In this document: piece after piece, positions 1 to 7,627 of the stretch | How positions within the stretch are numbered: the stretch's first letter is position 1 | Layout: the number at the start of each line of letters is the position of its first letter | Assembly (NCBI RefSeq): GCF_018917145.1 | Contig: NZ_JAHLOD010000028.1 | Span: forward strand, 1 to 41,196 | Direction of reading: 5' to 3' | Source: Clostridium bornimense | GTDB lineage: Bacteria; Bacillota; Clostridia; Clostridiales; Clostridiaceae | DNA: 41,196 nt | Position numbers and translations under genes: made by a program | Notes under the pieces: generated by a model | Database searches by the model: none | Told to the model about the DNA's origin: nothing | What the model saw: only the letters and a program-made list of their open reading frames with translations

Positions 1-236
1 ATCGTTCTATTGAGCGAAAACACACACACCCTCGGAAAACGCACCATTACAACCAAAAATCCTGTATTTAGATTGTAAAATCCAAATACTAGAAACAAGT
101 CCGTTTAACCGCGGATTTATTTAGTATACCATTTTTTCTGATATCTTTAAAGTGATATTATAAAAAAGTTATATGGAATTTATAAACATTCCTTAATTTG
201 ACGACATTGACTGTGCACTGACAACTGTGCACTGAT
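1..236 (-). other. Non-coding left edge with leftward promoter and folded leader
   Basis: No convincing gene is present. On the minus strand an extended -10 element (TGG followed by TATACT, 128-123) would start a transcript running off the left edge. Its leader would contain a hairpin with 11-bp arms: GTATTTAGATT at 64-74 and its partner at 79-89, with one G-U pair on the minus RNA. Near 207-234 the sequence repeats the phrase CTGTGCACTGA twice, a tandem tail of a kind also seen in other intergenic regions here. I saw no strong terminator for the operon ending at 237. The target of the leftward promoter is outside the window. Confidence 0.4.
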
Positions 237-1769
237 TTATTTCAGCCCCTCAAAATAATCCTTAACTACATCCTTCAAACTATCTGGCATTGACGAACTA
301 TCTAAATTATTCAAGGCTTCATTACTATAATCTTCAACATACTTGGTATAATTATCCTTACTCCCACTAGTGTTAACTCCATTTTTAGTAGTAATACTTT
401 GTGTATTGCCGCCTTCATTTTTTCCACCAGATAGATTACCATCATTACCTACTTCCCTACCTGGTATATAAATTTCCTCTGCAGATTTTGTAGTATCTAC
501 CCTTTCAGTTCCATTCTTACTACCAGTATTCCATCCTCCACCTAATCCACTACCTGATCCGTTACCATTTCCATTACCGTTATCATTGCCACTTCCATTA
601 CCATTGCCTGATCCATTGCTATCCCCAGAACCATTATTTCCTCCTGGCTTTTTGCCACCATTACTTTTTGACTTCATCGATGCTAATGCTCCTGATAAAT
701 CTTCCGCACTTATCTTTCCATCCATAACACCATCAGCTGCACTACTTAATGCTTCTTTAAGATCTTCACTATTTACTGCCATTGCTGCATCTGAAAAACT
801 GTTACTTAACTTACTTTTCTCAGCATCACTAAGACTATCTAATGACTTGTTTAAATCCCCTAATGCCGTTGCTATTTTTTCTTTATCACCAGTATTTATT
901 GCTTCTAATAACTTCTTTCCTTCTTCGGTATTCATTAAATTACTTTTTACTGCATTTTCATCTTCCTTAGCTTCCTTCTTCATATTTTCCTTATATTCTT
1001 TTAATAAGTTATTTGATATTTTTTCTATATCCTTTTTCCCTTTTTCTGATGGAAGCTTGTCTTTTAAATTTTCTAACTTTTTTTCTAACCTTTCATTAGC
1101 TTTATCTAAGTCTGATTTTTTATCACTTTCTTTTATTTGTTCCTTTGCTTTATCTAATATATCCTTTAATTCTTTCTTTTCCTCTTCAGTAAGATTATCT
1201 ATCTTATCAATATCTTTCTCTTCTTTTTTTATCTCTTCAATTATTTCTTTCTTTGTTTTATTTAGCTCTCTAATCTTGTTCCCTTTTTCTGTAGCTGAAG
1301 TGTTTATAAAAGACATTGAAATACATATTACTGCAAACACTAGAGCCAATATCGCTTCCTTCTTTGGAAATCTTATCGGTAACTTATCCTTTATATTAAA
1401 TTTTCTTATTGCCTCTAATGTATCCTCTCTTTGAGCTATTGCAAAATCATCTTCCTTGCCTCTTAATTCTAAATATGTAGTTACTCTTTCTTTAAGTCCT
1501 TTTGAATCAACTATTAGCGCAACTTGTTTCTTTCTATACCTTTTAACAAAAGAATAGCCCACGGAAAGTATCACTAAAACAATGATACTTCCATAAGCTA
1601 TTTCACTCCTAAAAGGTATAGGTAAAAATAGTGATAAACCTATTACAAAAATAGAAATACATAGAGCAATATTTAAGCTAATTACTAAATTTCTTATGAT
1701 AAAATTTACCCCTATCTTTATTGAGGCTTTTTTTATAAAATTATCTATTTCTCTTTCTAAAGCCTTCAT
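237..1769 (-). CDS. DUF4175-like membrane protein with coiled coil and Gly/Asn-rich linker
   Basis: This is the last gene of a four-gene ABC operon. About 510 residues: two hydrophobic segments near residues 25-48 and 56-74, a third near 137-155, then a long charged Lys/Glu coiled coil (about 165-300). A low-complexity Gly/Asn/Ser stretch follows (about 375-420). The C-terminal end pattern, a Tyr-rich helix finishing in 'VKDYFEGL', resembles the end of DUF4175-like proteins found beside MoxR/ABC loci. The longest frame starts at a GTG at 1778 that sits inside the SD (AAAGGGTG). The ATG at 1769, a few bases downstream of that SD, is preferred. It probably acts as a membrane-anchored partner of the adjacent transporter. 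The family assignment is by pattern only and the function is unknown. Confidence 0.75.
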   Translation of the reverse strand: MKALEREIDNFIKKASIKIGVNFIIRNLVISLNIALCISIFVIGLSLFLPIPFRSEIAYGSIIVLVILSVGYSFVKRYRKKQVALIVDSKGLKERVTTYLELRGKEDDFAIAQREDTLEAIRKFNIKDKLPIRFPKKEAILALVFAVICISMSFINTSATEKGNKIRELNKTKKEIIEEIKKEEKDIDKIDNLTEEEKKELKDILDKAKEQIKESDKKSDLDKANERLEKKLENLKDKLPSEKGKKDIEKISNNLLKEYKENMKKEAKEDENAVKSNLMNTEEGKKLLEAINTGDKEKIATALGDLNKSLDSLSDAEKSKLSNSFSDAAMAVNSEDLKEALSSAADGVMDGKISAEDLSGALASMKSKSNGGKKPGGNNGSGDSNGSGNGNGSGNDNGNGNGNGSGSGLGGGWNTGSKNGTERVDTTKSAEEIYIPGREVGNDGNLSGGKNEGGNTQSITTKNGVNTSGSKDNYTKYVEDYSNEALNNLDSSSMPDSLKDVVKDYFEGLK

Positions 1770-1788
1770 ACCATTCACCCTTTATTTC

Positions 1789-2646
1789 TTATTTTTTTAA
1801 TATCTTCTTTTTGTTTAATGGATTTAACTTATATGCTGACAATAATACTAGTATAACTGTAATAACTATTTGTACAACTACAGAAATTAATACTGCATGG
1901 TCACTACATGGAATAATATATATACCACCAATCATACTTAATTTTATTCCTCCGACTTGATTTATTAGCATTGATACAAAACCAATAATCGGACTTAAAT
2001 AGCAAAACACTGGTAACTTAGCATTGCTTGATCCACTCTTTACATCAATGGTCAGTGCCATCCATACTGCTGATACTATTAATATAACAATAAATACAAA
2101 TAGTGTAACACCATAAGTTGTTGCTGTTGATGCCTTTGATGTCTTAATAACAGTAGATATAAATAATCCAATAGATCCTACGAAAAATGTTGCAACTATA
2201 AAAAACAAACTTAATGAAACAATATTACCTATATTAACACCACCAATAAAAAAGGTTATTGCATATACAGGCATAGTGGCTATTATTAATATCACTACCT
2301 TACTTACAGAAGATATTAGTTTTCCAACAACTATAGATAAAGGACTCATACTTGTGGATAACAATATATCTAAAGTTTGTTTTTCTCTCTCTGAACATAT
2401 CACTGTTGCTGTTAGCGCTGGCACAATAAAAAGTAATAAAATTGCTTCAATAAAAGCTATACTTATGTATACAAATATATTTCCTGACAAATCTATTCCT
2501 CTTGCATTAACATCAACTATATTTACCTTAAATAAAAATATACCGCCTATTGATAATAACGCTATAAAAACTAATATCATCATAGAAAATCTAATATTTC
2601 TAGTAGCAAGTCTTCCTTCATTTTTTAAAACTGGATTTATCCTCAT
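1789..2646 (-). CDS. ABC-2 type transporter permease
   Basis: A 285-residue integral membrane protein with about six hydrophobic segments, including residues around 20-42, 58-82, 108-135, 140-165, 178-200 and 255-275. The N-terminal pattern (a short cytoplasmic stretch with 'NPVLKNEGRLATRNIRF', then TM1) and the 'CSEREKQTLDILLSTSMSP' loop are typical of ABC-2 permeases of the NatB/GldF kind. It begins 11 bases after the ATPase stop and ends just before the DUF4175-like gene, so it should be co-translated with its ATPase. The SD is GGGGGA before the ATG. The substrate is unknown. The neighbouring GATase-like and coiled-coil proteins suggest an envelope function rather than simple drug efflux (inference). 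Confidence 0.88.
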   Translation of the reverse strand: MRINPVLKNEGRLATRNIRFSMMILVFIALLSIGGIFLFKVNIVDVNARGIDLSGNIFVYISIAFIEAILLLFIVPALTATVICSEREKQTLDILLSTSMSPLSIVVGKLISSVSKVVILIIATMPVYAITFFIGGVNIGNIVSLSLFFIVATFFVGSIGLFISTVIKTSKASTATTYGVTLFVFIVILIVSAVWMALTIDVKSGSSNAKLPVFCYLSPIIGFVSMLINQVGGIKLSMIGGIYIIPCSDHAVLISVVVQIVITVILVLLSAYKLNPLNKKKILKK

Positions 2647-2657
2647 ACCTCTTCCCC

Positions 2658-3584
2658 CTAACTTTCAACATTCTCAGTTAACTTTATAAATAACTCTTCA
2701 AGATTTCCTTCAGACTTATTAAATGAAGTAACTTTTATATTTCTATTAATTAAGGTTCTAAGAACTTCTGCCGCTTCAGCTTCATTACCACTTAAACTTG
2801 CAGTAATTTTATTTTTATCAAAAGTAACTTTACCTATTGTAGGAATTTCTTTTAACACCGTTACAGCTTCTTCTACACCATCTATTACTGTAATAAATAA
2901 AGGATTATTCCCCTTTGCTTCTTCCATAATCTCTTCCACAGTGCCTTGGCATACCATTTTACCTCTTTCTATAATTCCTATATTAGTACATATCTCACCA
3001 AGCTCTGATAATATATGAGAACTTACTATTATGGTCTTGTCCATTTCTCTTAAATTTTTTAATATATTCTTCATTTCAAATCTAGCTCTAGGATCCATTC
3101 CAGAGGCTGGTTCATCTAATATAAGTAATTTAGGATTGTGCATAAGACATCTAGCTAAACATAATCTTTGTTTCATACCTCTAGATAATCCATCAACATA
3201 GGACTCCGCTTTATCCTTAAGATTTACCAATTCTAATAAATCCATCCCTATCTTTTTTCCCTCATTATAACTTAACCCATAAATAGAACCATAAAACTCT
3301 AAATACTCTATAGCTTTCAAATTATCATAAACTCCAAAGAAATCTGGCATATATCCTATTTTTTCTTTTAGTTCCTTATTTCTTTTTATAGCATCTATAC
3401 CATCTACATAAACTTCACCACTATCAGGAGTTAATAATCCTGCTACTATCTTCATAGTAGTACTTTTCCCTGCACCGTTAGGACCAATAAATCCAAATAT
3501 CTCACCTTTATTTATCGTAAGATCTAAACCATTTAATGCTTTAAAACTTCCATATGTCTTTTCCAATCCCTTAATAGATAGCAT
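2658..3584 (-). CDS. ABC transporter ATP-binding protein
   Basis: A 308-residue nucleotide-binding subunit of the CcmA/NatA type. Walker A is GPNGAGKST at residues 34-42, the signature LSRGMKQ at 133-139, Walker B LLILDEP at 153-159, D-loop SGMD at 161-164 and the switch His at 190. A C-terminal extension of about 85 residues (after 220) is usual for this subfamily. The ATG overlaps the stop codon of the preceding gene by one base (TAATG), a sign of translational coupling. It powers the ABC-2 permease encoded immediately downstream. The ATPase role is certain; the substrate is not. Confidence 0.95.
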   Translation of the reverse strand: MLSIKGLEKTYGSFKALNGLDLTINKGEIFGFIGPNGAGKSTTMKIVAGLLTPDSGEVYVDGIDAIKRNKELKEKIGYMPDFFGVYDNLKAIEYLEFYGSIYGLSYNEGKKIGMDLLELVNLKDKAESYVDGLSRGMKQRLCLARCLMHNPKLLILDEPASGMDPRARFEMKNILKNLREMDKTIIVSSHILSELGEICTNIGIIERGKMVCQGTVEEIMEEAKGNNPLFITVIDGVEEAVTVLKEIPTIGKVTFDKNKITASLSGNEAEAAEVLRTLINRNIKVTSFNKSEGNLEELFIKLTENVES

Positions 3585-5938
3585 TATTTTTCCCTCCCTG
3601 ATACAGAAATTTGTGGAATGGTCATTCCTTCTTCTTGATTTGCAACTATTCTAACTCTTACCGTATTATCTTTTAAGTAACTATCAAGATCTTCAATATC
3701 ACGTACTTTTCCAGTTTTCAAATCAAATTTTTCATATTTACTTGTGTTATTATTGTAAATTTCAACTTCTTCCTCTTCATTATAAGAATAATTGCTACTT
3801 GGTATAGAAAAACCTATATTTTTTACAACTACGTTACTATCTATCTTATAATCCATTTCAATTGTTCCATCACCCCAAATTACTGATCCTCTATCAAGGC
3901 TTATTCCCGGGCTCATAGTAACAATATCCATATTAAAATACCCTACAGGATAATTTAAATTTCCATTTTCATCTTTGAAATCAATATCTACTTGTCCTAT
4001 CATTGTGGTTATATCATATTTAGATAATTTCTTCTTATCAAAATTAAAACCATAATCTATCTTCTTATCAGTAATAGCAATATAATAGACACCAGTACTT
4101 TCTAATTCTTGTGATAAAGAAGTTAATATATTTGCGTTTATAAATAAATTTTTTTCACTTTTCTTACCTATATAATAATTATTCTGCATCTCATATGAAT
4201 ACTGCTCTAAACCACCATTATAGGTACTTTTCAATTTATTTATCTTAATATCCTTACCTTCTCTTATATCTCCTAAATCCCATATATTGTTTCCAGAAAC
4301 CACTAGTAATTTATTAATATTACAATCTAAATTATTTCTAATAGTTCCTGATATACCTTCATTTACATAATTAAGTTTTGTTTCTAACTTCCCTACAGAT
4401 TCTTCTCTGCCAACTATAGAAAAGTTTCTAATATTTAAAGCCCCATTATCTTTAAATTCATAAAATGCTTTTTCATTTTTATAGATTGTTCTTACACCTA
4501 ATTTTGTTGGTTCACTTTTTTCATCCATAGAATATCCATAATCATTTGTAATATACTCAAGGGTAGTACCTTCTACCTCTTCTACAAGTAAATCATCCTT
4601 ACTCTTATTAGCTATACCAATATTACCTTTAACTATGCCAACTCCATCTTCATCAACGTTTATTATATTTACTTGATTAAGTATAATATCTTTAAACCTT
4701 GTAGAACTTCCAATTCCATATATCACTACTGTAAATACTATAGATAATACTGGTATTACAATCCATAAATATTCATTTTTCTTAATTTTCTTAAGAATAA
4801 AATATGCACCTAATCCAATTGATAATACATAAATAAGAAATACTAGAGAAATCACTGTAAAATTTATCTCCTTATCCATTGGAACCATACTAGAAGAATT
4901 ATTATCGTAATATACTCCATGCATTTGGTAATTTTCAAGCTTCTCATTTAATCCACCAATTAGTATGTTTTGCCAAACCTCTTTATTACCTTTAAACGAA
5001 GCAATTGGTTCTGTCCCTAAGTCAAAAGTAGCTACATATATATTTCCTTTTCCTTTTTGTACAGAATAAATTAATGTATCACTACCTGATTCTAATTCCT
5101 CCTTAGAATTTTTAATACTTAAATTAGCAACAGTAGCTATTAGATTATCTCCCAAAATATTTATACTTTTATCTTCTTTTCCATCAACAGTTAAATCTAA
5201 TAACTTACTACTTATTCCACTTGCAGTTTTATTTACATTTACCCCAGTTCCAATAATTAAAGTTCCACCATTTTTTACCCAATTGTTAAGGTTCTTATAA
5301 TGAACTTCTTCTAGTTTTGAAATAGAAAAGTTATTTATTACTATTACATCTAGAGCTTCAAAATTTCCAATATTACCTGCTAATTGATCTAATGATAATG
5401 GAACATTGGTAACCTTTCCATCTCCTAGATCTCCATACTTACTTTTATCATATTGAAAATTCATATCGCCAAGATAACTTATGCCATTAAAGTCATCTGT
5501 TAATGTTCCTATAAATAAATCAAAATCTAATACTCTACCAGAATCAACTAACATCTTTTTTTTGGCTACTTCCTTATTTTTTTCAAGCAGTACTACTGTA
5601 GCTTTTTTATTTTCTTCCCCTAATTTTACTGGTATTGTTATATGTTCTGTTTTTCCACTTTCTATAACTACTTCTTTAGCATAGGCATTATATGTATCTC
5701 CATCGTTAGAATTTACTCTTACCTCAACGGTTCCCTTAATATCTTTTTCTGTTTTATTACTAACATCAATATTTACTGGAATGGAATCTGATCCTTTATA
5801 TTTTCCTTCAATCCCATAAGTTGTATTAATCTCAATCTTAGAATTTTCACTTGCTTTTGTATCATAAGCTGCAAAAATTGTACATAAAATCATCAATATC
5901 ATAGTTAATAATGATAATTTTTTAAACCACTTCCCCAT
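3584..5938 (-). CDS. Membrane protein with extracytoplasmic amidotransferase-like domain (GldG/DUF4350-like)
   Basis: First gene of the operon, 784 residues. It has an N-terminal signal or anchor (about 7-27). A beta-rich domain (about 35-130) is followed by an alpha/beta domain (about 135-250) with the phrase 'LNNWVKNGGTLIIGTG', typical of the degenerate glutamine-amidotransferase fold seen in GldG-like partners of ABC transporters. Two TM helices follow (about 362-384 and 392-412), then a C-terminal beta-rich region with few recognisable motifs. I see no classical catalytic Cys-His-Glu triad. SD AGGAGG lies just upstream of the ATG. Its stop overlaps the ATPase start. It probably works with the ABC transporter at the cell surface. 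Family naming is by fold-level resemblance, not by a search. Confidence 0.72.
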   Translation of the reverse strand: MGKWFKKLSLLTMILMILCTIFAAYDTKASENSKIEINTTYGIEGKYKGSDSIPVNIDVSNKTEKDIKGTVEVRVNSNDGDTYNAYAKEVVIESGKTEHITIPVKLGEENKKATVVLLEKNKEVAKKKMLVDSGRVLDFDLFIGTLTDDFNGISYLGDMNFQYDKSKYGDLGDGKVTNVPLSLDQLAGNIGNFEALDVIVINNFSISKLEEVHYKNLNNWVKNGGTLIIGTGVNVNKTASGISSKLLDLTVDGKEDKSINILGDNLIATVANLSIKNSKEELESGSDTLIYSVQKGKGNIYVATFDLGTEPIASFKGNKEVWQNILIGGLNEKLENYQMHGVYYDNNSSSMVPMDKEINFTVISLVFLIYVLSIGLGAYFILKKIKKNEYLWIVIPVLSIVFTVVIYGIGSSTRFKDIILNQVNIINVDEDGVGIVKGNIGIANKSKDDLLVEEVEGTTLEYITNDYGYSMDEKSEPTKLGVRTIYKNEKAFYEFKDNGALNIRNFSIVGREESVGKLETKLNYVNEGISGTIRNNLDCNINKLLVVSGNNIWDLGDIREGKDIKINKLKSTYNGGLEQYSYEMQNNYYIGKKSEKNLFINANILTSLSQELESTGVYYIAITDKKIDYGFNFDKKKLSKYDITTMIGQVDIDFKDENGNLNYPVGYFNMDIVTMSPGISLDRGSVIWGDGTIEMDYKIDSNVVVKNIGFSIPSSNYSYNEEEEVEIYNNNTSKYEKFDLKTGKVRDIEDLDSYLKDNTVRVRIVANQEEGMTIPQISVSGREK

Positions 5939-5966
5939 TTTGTTCCTCCTATAAGGTTTTTTATAA

Positions 5967-5995
5967 ATTATAGCATGAATTAACGATTTTTCAGA
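5967..5995 (-). promoter_or_regulatory. Probable promoter of the ABC/GATase operon
   Basis: On the minus strand a perfect -10 TATAAT (5972-5967) is preceded at 17 bases by a weak -35 (TCTGAA, 5995-5990). The predicted start is about 20 bases before the AGGAGG ribosome site. Further upstream, near 6013-6031 (read on minus), AATTCTTA occurs twice, a possible regulator site with no assigned protein. Confidence 0.5.
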
Positions 5996-6070
5996 TTATT
6001 ATAAAGTATTTGTAAGAATTTTTTAAGAATTTAATATTTTGATATAGAACGTTTGTTATCTTTTAATTAG

Positions 6071-6115
6071 AAAAAGGCTTAAGTACATTTTCTAATATTG
6101 TACTTAAGCCTTTTT
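6071..6115. terminator. Bidirectional rho-independent terminator
   Basis: Arms AGGCTTAAGTACA (6075-6087) and its exact complement (6099-6111) form a 13-bp stem flanked by A and T runs, so it works in both directions. On the minus strand it ends the trans-sulfuration gene at 6177 and insulates the ABC operon. Confidence 0.88.
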
Positions 6116-6176
6116 TATTGGAACTTTCAATAAATGAATAAACTAAAATTATAACTTCTTAAACTTTATATAAAAA

Positions 6177-7319
6177 CTACTTTTTACTATTTTCAATAGC
6201 TCTTCTTATCTCATCAATTAGATCATTTTTATCTTCAATTCCCACTGATAACCTCAAAAGTCTATCATTAATTCCTAAAGCTTTTCTAGCTTCTTCTGGA
6301 AGTGCTGCATGAGTCATTGTTGCTGGATGACATAATAGTGACTCTACTCCACCTAGACTTTCTCCAAAGGTTATTAATTCTAATGAATCTATGAACTTTT
6401 TGAAATCATACCTTTCTTTTAGAGTAAAAGAAATTACAGCTCCAGCTCCCCTTGCTTGCTTTTTATTTATTTCATAACCTGGATGTTCTTTTATTCCTGG
6501 ATAATATATTTTTTCTATAGCATCTTGTCCTTGCAAAAATTCCACTATAGCTTTAGCATTTTCAAGATGTCTATCTAATCTAACTGAAAGAGTTTTTATT
6601 CCTCTTATCAATAGATATGAATCAAATGGTGGTAATACTCCTCCTGTAGAATTTTGAATAAAATGAAGTCTTTCTCCTAACTCTTCACTATTTACTACTA
6701 CTAAGCCTGCTACAGTATCAGAATGTCCTCCCAAATACTTAGTAGCAGAATGTACTACAATATCCACTCCAAACTCCAATGGGTTTTGCAAATATGGAGT
6801 CATGAATGTATTATCTACTATTGTAAATAAACCAGCTTCCTTTGCCACCTTTGAAACTTTCTCTAAATCAGTTATTGTTAACAATGGATTTGTTGGTGTC
6901 TCAATAATTATTGCCTTTACACTTTTATCCACACTACTAAAATCGTAATTATTAAAATCTTTTACCACTTCATAACTAAGGTTAAAATTACTAAAAATTC
7001 TATCTATTACCCTAAAAGTACCTCCATATAAATTATCATTTATAAGAATTTTATCTCCACTTTTAAATAAATTTAAAACTGCTGTTATTGCTGCCATTCC
7101 TGAAGCAAAAGCAAATCCTCTAACTCCATTTTCTAAATCTGCTATAAGTTTTTCTACTGCTTCTCTTGTAGGATTTCCTGTTCTTGAATATTCATAGCCT
7201 AAATTTTCTCCAAACCTTGGTTGCTTATAAGTTGATGTTAAATATACAGGAACATTTACTGCTCCAGTGACCTTATCTCCATCTATTCCTCCATGTATTA
7301 ACTTTGAATTCAAATTCAT
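6177..7319 (-). CDS. Trans-sulfuration PLP enzyme (cystathionine gamma-synthase/gamma-lyase family)
   Basis: A cytoplasmic PLP enzyme of the Cys/Met metabolism family, about 380 residues, full length. The PLP lysine is in 'HSATKYLGGHSD' (Lys about 194). Other family landmarks are 'YEYSRTGNPTR', 'FASGMAAI', 'ETPTNPLL' and 'VDNTF'. It would interconvert homocysteine, cystathionine and cysteine. Sequence alone does not separate synthase (MetB) from lyase (MccB/MetC). The longest frame starts with GTG at 7325, but the SD GAGGTG runs into that codon. The ATG at 7319 has correct spacing and is chosen. Monocistronic, with a strong promoter and a CymR-like palindrome upstream and a terminator at 6071-6115. 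The operator suggests control by cysteine status, which favours a role in cysteine supply (inference). Confidence 0.92.
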   Translation of the reverse strand: MNLNSKLIHGGIDGDKVTGAVNVPVYLTSTYKQPRFGENLGYEYSRTGNPTREAVEKLIADLENGVRGFAFASGMAAITAVLNLFKSGDKILINDNLYGGTFRVIDRIFSNFNLSYEVVKDFNNYDFSSVDKSVKAIIIETPTNPLLTITDLEKVSKVAKEAGLFTIVDNTFMTPYLQNPLEFGVDIVVHSATKYLGGHSDTVAGLVVVNSEELGERLHFIQNSTGGVLPPFDSYLLIRGIKTLSVRLDRHLENAKAIVEFLQGQDAIEKIYYPGIKEHPGYEINKKQARGAGAVISFTLKERYDFKKFIDSLELITFGESLGGVESLLCHPATMTHAALPEEARKALGINDRLLRLSVGIEDKNDLIDEIRRAIENSKK

Positions 7320-7440
7320 ATTCACACCTCATTCCTATCGTTTTACTTGGTTTTTTACGAAATAAATTTGTCTTAAATATTTATCCCTCTTAAACAACAA
7401 ATAATTTTCATCATAATTACCGCTCCTTTAAAATCTTGTT

Positions 7441-7483
7441 TTCCTATAGGAATTAGTATATTCTTCCTTATTCTTTTCGTCAA
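7441..7483 (-). promoter_or_regulatory. Sigma-A promoter with CymR-like palindromic operator
   Basis: On the minus strand TTGACG (7483-7478), a 17-base spacer and TATACT (7460-7455) form a near-consensus promoter. Immediately downstream, covering the expected start site, is the perfect palindrome TTCCTATAGGAA (7441-7452). It reads on the plus strand as ATAGGAATTA, which resembles the right half of the CymR/Rrf2-type box of cysteine genes. A repressor bound there would block initiation. The match to CymR is from memory of the motif, not a computed score. Confidence 0.7.
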
Positions 7484-7567
7484 CTACTTTTTTCTATTTT
7501 TTCTAATATTTTTATTTTGTATTATTTAATATATTATCATCTTTATCCTAAAATAATGTTATTACGA

Positions 7568-7595
7568 ACCCCCACCTAGTATTTTTCATATTATA
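7568..7595 (+). promoter_or_regulatory. Possible sigma-K (mother-cell) promoter
   Basis: ACC at 7568-7570, 16 bases, then CATATTATA at 7587-7595. This matches the sigma-K pattern (AC in the -35, CATAnnnTA in the -10). It lies 32 bases before the start of the spore-type gene and ahead of its SD AAGGAG. The motif is short, so it is supported mainly by context. Confidence 0.5.
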
Positions 7596-7627
7596 AACAG
7601 TAAGGTAACAATTTTAAGGAGATTTTT

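Noticed and set aside
586-1434. Long plus-strand reading frame opposite the DUF4175-like gene
   Set aside because: Antisense shadow of a Ser/Lys/Glu-rich gene; low-complexity Phe/Ser product and no ribosome site.
6047-6058. LexA-like GAAC-N4-GTTA upstream of the ABC operon
   Set aside because: One half-site deviates, it lies well upstream of the promoter and no SOS gene is nearby.
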